7,970 nt of DNA from assembly GCF_905212365.1 (NCBI RefSeq), contig NZ_CAJMEH010000078.1, positions 1 through 7,970 on the forward strand. The letters run 5' to 3'. Below are positions 1 to 4,784 of the stretch, one piece after another. Each line of letters opens with the position of its first letter. The first letter of the stretch is position 1. Made by a program: the position numbers and the translations under genes. Below the pieces are notes generated by a model. It ran no database searches and was not told the origin of the DNA. It saw only the letters and a list, made by a program, of their open reading frames with translations. This DNA is from an uncultured Phascolarctobacterium sp. GTDB taxonomy: Bacteria; Bacillota; Negativicutes; Acidaminococcales; Acidaminococcaceae.

Positions 1-55
1 GAGCACCTCCTTGCCAAGGAGGGGGTCGCGAGTTCGAATCTCGTTTTCCGCTCCA
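1..55 (+). tRNA. tRNA-Gly (GCC), 5' end missing
   Basis: This is the 3' part of a glycine tRNA that enters from the left edge of the window. The anticodon stem pairs 6-10 (cctcc) with 18-22 (ggagg), and the seven-base loop ttgccaa places the anticodon GCC at 13-15. The T arm pairs 28-32 with 40-44 around the TTCGAAT loop. The 3' acceptor strand is 45-51, the discriminator is T52, and CCA is encoded at 53-55. The 5' acceptor strand and most of the D arm lie outside the window. It is followed after six bases by tRNA-Cys, so the genes are probably co-transcribed. Confidence 0.93.
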
Positions 56-61
56 CTTTAA

Positions 62-135
62 GGCGACATAGCCAAGCGGTAAGGCAGAGGTCTGCAAAAC
101 CTTTATCCCCAGTTCGATTCTGGGTGTCGCCTCCA
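62..135 (+). tRNA. tRNA-Cys (GCA)
   Basis: This is a complete cysteine tRNA. The acceptor stem pairs GGCGACA (62-68) with TGTCGCC (125-131), followed by discriminator T132 and encoded CCA at 133-135. The anticodon stem pairs 87-91 with 99-103, with one G-T wobble, and the loop ctgcaaa gives anticodon GCA at 94-96. The T loop TTCGATT is canonical. It is the middle gene of the three-tRNA run. Confidence 0.97.
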
Positions 136-156
136 TTTTTATTTCTTTTTTAGTCT

Positions 157-245
157 GCCGCGGTGGCGGAACTGGCAGACGCAAGGGACTTAAAATCCCT
201 CGGGTAGTGATACCCGTACCGGTTCGATTCCGGTCCGCGGCACCA
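157..245 (+). tRNA. tRNA-Leu (UAA)
   Basis: This is a complete class II leucine tRNA. The acceptor stem pairs GCCGCGG (157-163) with CCGCGGC (235-241); discriminator A242 and encoded CCA at 243-245 follow. The anticodon stem pairs AGGGA (184-188) with TCCCT (196-200), and the loop cttaaaa gives anticodon TAA at 191-193. The long variable arm, with cgggta pairing with tacccg, is as expected for Leu. It is the last gene of the cluster before a terminator-like hairpin. Confidence 0.97.
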
Positions 246-276
246 ATTAAGAATACATAAAGTTCAGTAGAAATTC

Positions 277-315
277 AACCGTTACGTGTTTTCACGGACG
301 GTTATTTTATTATTT
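277..315 (+). terminator. Probable intrinsic terminator of the tRNA cluster
   Basis: AACCGT (277-282) pairs with ACGGTT (298-303), and the inner CGTG (285-288) pairs with CACG (293-296) around a TTTT loop, with a small internal loop between the two helices. A T-rich run (ATTTTATTATTT) follows from 304. The position, about 30 bases after tRNA-Leu and just before a new promoter, fits termination of the tRNA transcript. The interrupted stem and broken T tract make it moderate rather than ideal. Confidence 0.7.
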
Positions 316-343
316 GGCGTTCTGCAATAAATTAGTGTATAAT
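314..343 (+). promoter_or_regulatory. Sigma-A-type promoter of the small ORF/zeta-kinase unit
   Basis: A perfect TATAAT -10 box lies at 338-343, with a TTGGCG -35 box at 314-319 and an 18-base spacer. The expected transcript start near 350 leaves a leader of about 70 bases before the ATG at 422. The -35 box overlaps the tail of the preceding terminator, so the unit appears to be transcribed independently of the tRNA genes. Confidence 0.65.
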
Positions 344-421
344 ATTTGTACGCAGTGGTTTGCAAGACAATGGCTGATATCATTAGCATAGATATTTTTC
401 GCTCAGAAAGGCGGTTGCGTT

Positions 422-601
422 ATGACGAGTATTGCCCCCGTTACCGATAAGGAAGTTGTCGAAAGAGCCCGCGCCGCTGTTAAGCTGGCTTTGGAAAAGC
501 AAAGAGTTTTAGGCGTTCCCATTGTGGAATACGACCGCAAAACCAAAAAGGTTTATCAGGTTTACAGCGACGGAACGCGCGTCGAGGTTCCTAGGGAATA
601 G
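422..601 (+). CDS. Small protein, candidate antitoxin partner of the downstream zeta-type kinase
   Basis: This is a 59-residue protein opening at ATG 422 after a modest Shine-Dalgarno (AAAGG at 407-411) and ending at TAG 599-601. Residues about 8-29 are predicted to form one charged helix (DKEVVERARAAVKLALEKQR). A short beta-rich stretch, about 32-56, carries a VPIVEYDRKTKKVYQ motif and ends in SDGTRVEV. There is no signal peptide or membrane segment. From memory of the families, short proteins with this 'YDR.TKK.Y....DG' pattern often precede COG4185/zeta-like kinases. The kinase starts 13 bases after its stop, so the two are surely translated from one message. An antitoxin role is inferred from that arrangement. 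The protein is unlike the classical three-helix epsilon antitoxin of about 90 residues. Confidence 0.72.
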   Translation: MTSIAPVTDKEVVERARAAVKLALEKQRVLGVPIVEYDRKTKKVYQVYSDGTRVEVPRE

Positions 602-614
602 CAGAGGTAAAGAT

Positions 615-1211
615 ATGGAAAAGATTAAGCAGCCTGAAATAGTGGTTTTCGCCGGGCCCAACGGTTCCGGCAAGAGTACTTTTACCGAGCTTTTGCGCCC
701 GCCTTTGTATGACTATATCAACGCCGACGAAATCAAGAAAAATCTAAAATGCAGCGATTTGGAGGCCGCACAGCTGGCGGAAAAGCAGCGAGAGGAGCAT
801 GTGGCGAATAATGAAAGCTTTTGCTTTGAAACTGTGCTTTCCACTGAAAGAAATTTGAACCTGCTGCGTAGGGCGAAGGCTAAGGGATATTTTATCCGTT
901 GCTATTACGTTTTGACAGCGGACCCGTTGATTAATGTGTACCGCATTAAGTCCCGTGTGCTTTTGGGCGGACACGACGTGCCCCGAGAGAAAATTATTTC
1001 CCGCTATGATGGCTGTTTGGAGCTGATGAAGCAGGTGATTGCCGTTAGCGATATCTGCCATGTTTACGATAATTCCGAAAGCGAGCCCTTCCGTATTTTT
1101 AAAAAGCGGAAAGCAGCCTGCTTTTATGATGAATGCGAGGATTGGCCGAAGGAGAAAATTGAAGCTTATTCCGGCGTCAGCAGCGCTGTGCAAAAGAATT
1201 TGAATTTGTAA
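615..1211 (+). CDS. Zeta-toxin/COG4185-type P-loop kinase
   Basis: This is a 198-residue protein from ATG 615, preceded by an AGAGGTA ribosome site. The open frame extends upstream to TTG 522, but that start lies inside the preceding gene and lacks the N-terminal family pattern. Visible motifs are Walker A GPNGSGKS (residues 14-21, Lys20), NADEI (36-40, Asp38 as likely substrate or catalytic acid), FETVLS (71-76, Glu72), a central strand CYYVLTADP (96-104), and RV.LGGHDVP (114-123) followed by R130, the arginine-rich lid seen in zeta kinases. Zeta/PezT toxins phosphorylate UDP-N-acetylglucosamine and so block cell wall synthesis. Members of this shorter COG4185 branch are often only annotated as 'zeta toxin family' or 'predicted ATPase', and their substrate is not settled. 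The length is normal for that branch and all key motifs are intact. Membership in the P-loop family is secure; a toxin role is inferred. Confidence 0.87.
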   Translation: MEKIKQPEIVVFAGPNGSGKSTFTELLRPPLYDYINADEIKKNLKCSDLEAAQLAEKQREEHVANNESFCFETVLSTERNLNLLRRAKAKGYFIRCYYVLTADPLINVYRIKSRVLLGGHDVPREKIISRYDGCLELMKQVIAVSDICHVYDNSESEPFRIFKKRKAACFYDECEDWPKEKIEAYSGVSSAVQKNLNL

Positions 1212-1316
1212 TTTTAAAAATGGTTTTCAGGCGCGGCGGCAAGGTATAAAAATGCCTGTCGCTTAATCAGCGCTTTTCATAAAATTTATCTATTGTTATT
1301 GACGGAGGTAAAATTT

Positions 1317-1574
1317 ATGCAAGCATTTGTGGCTTACGAAAAGCTGTCCAAAAAGAAACAGAAGCAGCTGAACGCTGCCAAGCGCCGCACATGGGGCGAC
1401 GTTAAGCCGGTGACGAAGGTGAAGGCGTCGGCAAAAATTTATAACCGTAAGAAAAAGAACCTGATGAGCTATCGCGATGATTACTCGTCAGGTTTTTTTG
1501 GTTATCGCAGCAATAAATTTTGGGAGTTCTGCGAGGAGGCCTATTTGTTCAAGCGCATACTTTTTGCGGCTTGA
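1317..1574 (+). CDS. Small basic conserved-type protein of unknown function
   Basis: This is an 85-residue protein. ATG 1317 is chosen because GGAGG (1304-1308) lies eight bases upstream; a frame from TTG 1293 would put the ribosome site inside the gene. The N-terminal half is strongly basic: KLSKKKQKQLNAAKRRTW at about 9-26, then PVTKVKASAKIYNRKKK at about 31-47. The C-terminal third is aromatic (GFFGYRSNKFWEFCEEAYLF). No signal peptide or membrane helix is evident. I recall short proteins with a 'LSKKKQ..N..KR..W....PVT+......Y.RKK' pattern as conserved hypotheticals in Bacillota, but I know no function. The basic character would suit nucleic acid or ribosome binding, which is only a guess. 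It follows the kinase by 105 bases with no convincing terminator between them. Confidence 0.75.
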   Translation: MQAFVAYEKLSKKKQKQLNAAKRRTWGDVKPVTKVKASAKIYNRKKKNLMSYRDDYSSGFFGYRSNKFWEFCEEAYLFKRILFAA

Positions 1575-1600
1575 TATGTACCGTAATAACGGCGGACATT

Positions 1601-1627
1601 TTTCCTATCGCGCTTCACGATAGGAAA
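1601..1627 (+). other. Perfect 10-bp inverted repeat between operons
   Basis: TTTCCTATCG (1601-1610) and CGATAGGAAA (1618-1627) form an uninterrupted 10-bp stem around the seven-base loop cgcttca. T1600-G1628 and T1599-A1629 can extend it. No T tract follows on either strand, so it is not a standard intrinsic terminator. It sits 26 bases after the stop of the small basic gene and about 45 bases upstream of the -35 box of the peptidase operon. It could be a 3' RNA stabiliser, a weak terminator or a protein-binding site. Confidence 0.6.
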
Positions 1628-1672
1628 GAGGAAGCAGGCAGCTAATCTGTAAGTTACTTTGTACGCTTTCGG

Positions 1673-1701
1673 TTGACAATCAGGAAGATGTCTTATACAA
1701 T
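1673..1701 (+). promoter_or_regulatory. Strong sigma-A-type promoter of the peptidase-carrier operon
   Basis: A consensus TTGACA -35 box (1673-1678) is followed by a 17-base spacer and TACAAT (1696-1701). Transcription should begin near 1708, leaving a leader of about 70 bases before ATG 1778. The same TTG at 1673 opens a longer in-frame reading of the peptidase, but it is part of the -35 box and would not be in the transcript. Confidence 0.82.
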
Positions 1702-1708
1702 AAAGACA
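1689..1708 (+). promoter_or_regulatory. Candidate operator dyad over the -10 box
   Basis: TGTCTT (1689-1694) and AAGACA (1703-1708) are perfect inverted repeats separated by eight bases that contain the -10 box. A protein bound here would cover the -10 and the transcript start, the usual geometry for a repressor. No regulator gene is visible in the window, and a 6+6 dyad can arise by chance. Confidence 0.4.
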
Positions 1709-1777
1709 CATTGTTGTCACACATTACTCTGGCAAAGTGTTTTTAACGATTATTATTTAGATGGGACTGAGGCTATT

Positions 1778-2962
1778 ATGAAAGCAGATATTAATGAACT
1801 GCGCGCTTTTGTGGAGCAAAACAGATATGAAATGCTGCTGTTTTGGGAAAATTTGGTGAATATGCAGGCTGGCTCGAAGGAAATAGACCGAGTGAACCGC
1901 GTAATGGAATTTTTGAAAAAGCATTTTGAGGCAGAGGGTATCGATTGTCATTTTGTCGATACTAAGGGCGCTCCTTATGCTTTGGCGGCGGAGCTCAACA
2001 GCGATGTTCCTGAAAAGCCTCTGCTGCTGGCCGGGCACTGCGATACGGTTTTTCCCTCCGGCAGCTATCCCGAAGACCCCTTCCATATTAAGGAGGGTTT
2101 TGCTTACGGCCCCGGAGTTGTGGATATGAAAAACGGCGTGGCGCAGATTTTTTATCTGCTGGTGGCTTTAAAGCATTTCGGCTTCCGCGACCGGCCCGTT
2201 AAAGCGGTTTTGGTCGGCGATGAGGAAATCAGCCATGTGATGGGGATTACTGATGAGATTCTCATGCAGGAGGCCAAGGGCTGCTTGTGCTGCTTTAATA
2301 TGGAAAGCGGACGCATGGACAACTGCCTGATTGTTGGCCGCAAGGGCGGCATGGACTGCCACATTACGGTGCGCGGCGTGGCCGCTCATGCTGGCAACGA
2401 TTATTTAAAGGGCCGCAACGCTATTGTGGAAATGGCGCATAAGCTGCCGCTTTTGCAGAACCTGACGATTTATGACGAGGGCTTGACTGTTAGCGTCGGC
2501 GTGATTAAGGGCGGCATGGTTTCCAACGCCGTTCCCGATTACTGCTACGCCGAGCTGGACGTGCGCTATAAAAAGCTGGAGCATATGGAATATATTCAGC
2601 AAAAAATCCGCGAGGTGTGCGCTAAGATTTATATCGAAGGCACGGAGACGGAGGTGGAGTTTGTCGCTCCCATGCCGGCCTTTGAGGAAACGGCGGCTAA
2701 TCACCGGCTGCTGGATTATATTAACAGCGTGGCTGTGAAGTACGGCTATGCTGCCTCGGAGCCTGTTTATGTCGGCGGTATGTCCGACGCGGCTTATTTT
2801 GGCAGCGTGGGCGTGCCTACGGTTTGCTCCATGGGCGGGCAGGGCTCTGGCGCCCATACCAAGAAGGAATGCGCTTCGGTGGAAAGCTTCTTCCGGCGTT
2901 GGATAATTGCGGCGGCCTGCATTATGGAAATACAGGATTACGCAGAAAAATATGCAGAATGA
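1778..2962 (+). CDS. M20-family metallopeptidase (CPG2/ArgE/DapE-like)
   Basis: This is a 394-residue cytosolic zinc peptidase or deacylase, from ATG 1778 after TGAGG (1768-1772). No other in-frame start lies downstream of the transcript start. The complete M20 di-metal site can be read: GHCDTV with His87 and Asp89, GVVDMKNG with bridging Asp116, VGDEE with general base Glu149 and metal ligand Glu150, FNMESG with Glu176, and SGAHT with His360. A glutamate at the fifth ligand position is typical of the carboxypeptidase G2 branch. Residues about 188-300 form the lid or dimerisation domain, including VRGVAAHAGNDYLKGRNA with His204, which in relatives contacts substrate across the dimer. There is no signal peptide. 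The next gene, 17 bases on, is a YfcC-type carrier, so an imported peptide or N-acyl amino acid is the likely substrate. The exact specificity is unknown. Confidence 0.93.
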   Translation: MKADINELRAFVEQNRYEMLLFWENLVNMQAGSKEIDRVNRVMEFLKKHFEAEGIDCHFVDTKGAPYALAAELNSDVPEKPLLLAGHCDTVFPSGSYPEDPFHIKEGFAYGPGVVDMKNGVAQIFYLLVALKHFGFRDRPVKAVLVGDEEISHVMGITDEILMQEAKGCLCCFNMESGRMDNCLIVGRKGGMDCHITVRGVAAHAGNDYLKGRNAIVEMAHKLPLLQNLTIYDEGLTVSVGVIKGGMVSNAVPDYCYAELDVRYKKLEHMEYIQQKIREVCAKIYIEGTETEVEFVAPMPAFEETAANHRLLDYINSVAVKYGYAASEPVYVGGMSDAAYFGSVGVPTVCSMGGQGSGAHTKKECASVESFFRRWIIAAACIMEIQDYAEKYAE

Positions 2963-2979
2963 TTTAGGAGAGATGATAA

Positions 2980-4383
2980 ATGGCGAAGGATAAAGTTAAA
3001 GCTTTTAAGGCTCCCAGTCCCATAATTATTTTAGTTTGCGTTATTACTTTGTGCGCGCTGGCCAGCTATGTAATTCCGGCGGGCGTGTACGACCGCGTTA
3101 AGGATGTGCATACGGGCAAGATGGTCGTCGACCCGGCAACCTTCCATTATGTAACGCAAAAGCCCACGGGCTTTATGGATTTCTTTACGGCGGTGAACAA
3201 GGGCTTCAAGGGCGGCATCAGCATTATCGCCTTTTTGTTCATGGTCGGCGGCTCTTTGAATATTTTGGCACGCACGGGCGCTATCGTGGCGGGGCTCAGC
3301 AGCCTGGTCAAGAAAATGCGCAATCACAGCATTTTGCTGATTCCCGTATTGATGACGACGCTGGCAACCTTTTCCACCTTGGCAGGCTGCAACGAGGAAT
3401 ATCTGGCCTTTACGCCGCTGGTGGTCAGCGTCGCTTTGGCGCTGGGCTTCGATTCCTTGACGGCCTTGGGCATTCTATTCTGCTCGGTGGCGGCAGGCTA
3501 CGGCGCAGGCTGTACCCAGCCCTTTTCCGTCGGCGTGGCTCAGGGTATTGCCGGCGTGCCGATTTTTTCCGCGCTGCCTTATCGCGTAGGCATTTTTGTG
3601 GTTTTGCTGGCGCTGAATATCAGCTTCGTGATGTACCATGCTTATAAGGTAAAGAAAAATCCCCAAAGCAGTCCCGTTTATGAAATTGACCGCGCTAAGG
3701 CCGATACCATTAAGCTGGACGATAGCTCGGAGCTGAGCACCCGTCAGGCTATCAGCCTGGCGCTGCTGGGGCTGAACTTTGTCGGCATTATTTTCGGCGT
3801 GCTGAAATATGATTTTTATATGAACGAAATTTCCGCGCTGTTCATTATCATGGGTATTTTATCGGGTATTATCTGCGGCCTGAAGCCTAACGATATCTGC
3901 GACGCCTTTTTGGAAGGCTGCAAGGGCATGATGCTGCCGTGTCTGGCGGTGGCTATGTGTAAAGCCGCTACCATTCTTTTGGACGACGCCAGAGTTATGG
4001 ATACGATTATTTATTATCTGGCCGGAATTTTGGATGTGTTTCCGTCCTCTATTATTGCCTTCGGTATGTTCATCATTCAGGACTGCTTTAATATTTTGGT
4101 TCCGTCCAGCTCCGGTCAGGCGGCCATTTCCATGCCGATTATGGCGCCGCTGGCCGATATTGTGGGCCTGACCCGTCAGACGGCGGTTTTCGCCTTTACC
4201 TTCGGCGACGCTTTTACCAACTGCATTACGCCTGCTTCCGGCGCGACAATGTCTTATCTGGCTATGGCCAATGTGCCCTATAAAAAATGGCTGCGCTTCG
4301 TGCTGCCGCTTTTGGGTATGTGGTGGATTGTGGCCTTCTGCTTCCTGACCTATGCGACGGCGATTAAATTAGGTCCGGTATAA
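2980..4383 (+). CDS. YfcC/DcuC-family membrane carrier
   Basis: This is a 467-residue polytopic inner-membrane protein from ATG 2980, with AGGAG at 2966-2970. It begins with the hallmark APSPIIILVCVITLCALASY.IPAGVYDR segment (11-39), then an outward loop and GF..FF.AVNKGFKGG (64-79). About 11-12 hydrophobic segments follow, roughly at 80-110, 117-134, 141-170, 200-222, 256-276, 283-300, 316-334, 340-367, 378-396 and 436-461. The re-entrant-like motifs AGCNEEYLAFTPL (135-147) and LVPSSSGQAAISMP (373-386), together with FGDAFTNCITPASG (408-421), are the paired inverted-repeat elements of the C4-dicarboxylate carrier superfamily. YfcC members commonly neighbour M20 peptidases and are suspected to move peptides or amino acid derivatives. 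Co-transcription with the peptidase supports that here, rather than C4-dicarboxylate transport. The substrate is not proven. Confidence 0.9.
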   Translation: MAKDKVKAFKAPSPIIILVCVITLCALASYVIPAGVYDRVKDVHTGKMVVDPATFHYVTQKPTGFMDFFTAVNKGFKGGISIIAFLFMVGGSLNILARTGAIVAGLSSLVKKMRNHSILLIPVLMTTLATFSTLAGCNEEYLAFTPLVVSVALALGFDSLTALGILFCSVAAGYGAGCTQPFSVGVAQGIAGVPIFSALPYRVGIFVVLLALNISFVMYHAYKVKKNPQSSPVYEIDRAKADTIKLDDSSELSTRQAISLALLGLNFVGIIFGVLKYDFYMNEISALFIIMGILSGIICGLKPNDICDAFLEGCKGMMLPCLAVAMCKAATILLDDARVMDTIIYYLAGILDVFPSSIIAFGMFIIQDCFNILVPSSSGQAAISMPIMAPLADIVGLTRQTAVFAFTFGDAFTNCITPASGATMSYLAMANVPYKKWLRFVLPLLGMWWIVAFCFLTYATAIKLGPV

Positions 4384-4394
4384 TTTTTCCGAAG

Positions 4395-4440
4395 ACAGGA
4401 TTGCGTAAGCGTTTTGCTTGGCGCGGTCCTGTTTCGTTTT
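4395..4440 (+). terminator. Intrinsic terminator after the carrier gene
   Basis: A long stem starts at ACAGGA (4395-4400) pairing with TCCTGT (4427-4432). It continues through TTGCG/CGCGG with two wobble pairs and TAAGC/GCTTG with one bulged G, around a GTTTT loop. T-rich sequence (TTCGTTTT) follows. It begins 11 bases after the carrier stop codon and closes the peptidase-carrier operon. Confidence 0.87.
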
Positions 4441-4452
4441 CGCAGGCGCATC

Positions 4453-4481
4453 TTGCGGGAAAGGCTGCGATATGCTATAAT
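4453..4481 (+). promoter_or_regulatory. Extended -10 promoter of the pheST operon
   Basis: TTGCGG (4453-4458), a 17-base spacer and a perfect TATAAT (4476-4481) preceded by TGC (4473-4475) form an extended -10 promoter. Transcription should start near 4488, just ahead of the T-box leader, giving a leader of about 300 bases. Confidence 0.82.
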
Positions 4482-4687
4482 AAGCTTTAAATTGAATATC
4501 CCCCTGACTGCATGATGAACAAGAAAGTAAAGCCCTGTAAGCGTTTCAGAGAGCGAAGCCGCCGGCTGCAAGCTTCGCACGGGAGCAAGGCTTGAAGTTC
4601 CCTTGGGAATGCTTCGCCTGAAGGCCGCAAGGCTGGGTAGGGCGGACGTAGAAGCTGCGTTAAGGCCGGCAATGAAGGTATAAATAT

Positions 4688-4714
4688 GGGTGGTACCGCG
4701 AATTAATTCGCCCC
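4688..4714 (+). promoter_or_regulatory. T-box antiterminator helix
   Basis: GGG (4688-4690) pairs with CCC (4712-4714), the seven-base bulge TGGTACC spans 4691-4697, and GCG (4698-4700) pairs with CGC (4709-4711). Because 4698-4711 is a perfect palindrome (GCGAATTAATTCGC), the upper helix can lengthen to GCGAA/TTCGC around a TTAA loop. Its 3' strand is the 5' strand of the terminator, so the two structures are mutually exclusive. Confidence 0.88.
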
Positions 4715-4740
4715 TGTGAATTTTTGCAGGGGCGTTTTTT
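4709..4740 (+). terminator. T-box regulated intrinsic terminator
   Basis: CGCCCCTG (4709-4716) pairs perfectly with CAGGGGCG (4727-4734) around a ten-base loop and is followed by six T residues (4735-4740). It lies 44 bases before the pheS start and should stop transcription when tRNA-Phe is charged. Confidence 0.95.
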
Positions 4741-4784
4741 ATTCAATTTTAGTATTACCTTTTGACAATATTAAGGAGGCAAAC

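Larger units (their letters stand above)
4488..4740 (+). promoter_or_regulatory. T-box riboswitch, Phe (UUC) specifier, controlling pheST
   Basis: The T-box core ATGGGTGGTACCGCG lies at 4686-4700. Stem I can be folded by hand. GCAT (4510-4513) pairs with ATGC (4609-4612) at the base, with a GATGA element beside it (4514-4518). CAAG (4520-4523) pairs with CTTG (4602-4605). The specifier loop has AAAGTA on one side and GAAGTTCC on the other, closed by AAGCC (4530-4534) with GGCTT (4589-4593). The AGTA/GAA pairing is the loop E signature, and it places the specifier TTC at 4598-4600, a phenylalanine codon. CAGAGAG (4547-4553) is the AG bulge, and GCGAAG/CTTCGC (4553-4558, 4573-4578) is the distal arm. 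UGGU (4691-4694) can pair with the ACCA end of uncharged tRNA-Phe. In known T-boxes this binding stabilises the antiterminator and allows read-through. Confidence 0.95.

Noticed and set aside
221..245. tRNA-Leu 3' end as a phage or island attachment site
   Set aside because: I found no second copy of this sequence in the window and no integrase gene.
522..614. N-terminal extension of the zeta kinase to TTG 522
   Set aside because: It overlaps the upstream 59-aa gene in another frame. ATG 615 has its own ribosome site and leads directly into the expected beta strand before Walker A.
1224..1250. Possible promoter for the 85-aa gene (TTTTCA and TATAAA)
   Set aside because: The spacer is 15 bases and the -35 match is poor; read-through from the promoter at 314-343 is an adequate explanation.
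1260..1277. Possible terminator after the zeta kinase (CGCT-TAATC-AGCG then CTTTT)
   Set aside because: A 4-bp stem is too weak to call.
1673..1777. N-terminal extension of the M20 peptidase to TTG 1673
   Set aside because: The TTG is the -35 box itself. The extension lacks family resemblance, and the transcript should start near 1708.
1761..1781. Six-codon leader peptide whose TGA overlaps the peptidase ATG
   Set aside because: No ribosome binding site precedes it and the codons show no attenuation logic; it is likely chance.
4762..4767. TTGACA just before pheS as a second promoter
   Set aside because: No -10 box lies at 16-18 bases downstream; that position is the start codon region.
4716..4784. 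N-terminal extension of PheS starting within the T-box terminator
   Set aside because: It would be translated from the terminator hairpin. ATG 4785 has an AAGGAGG site and gives the normal PheS length.
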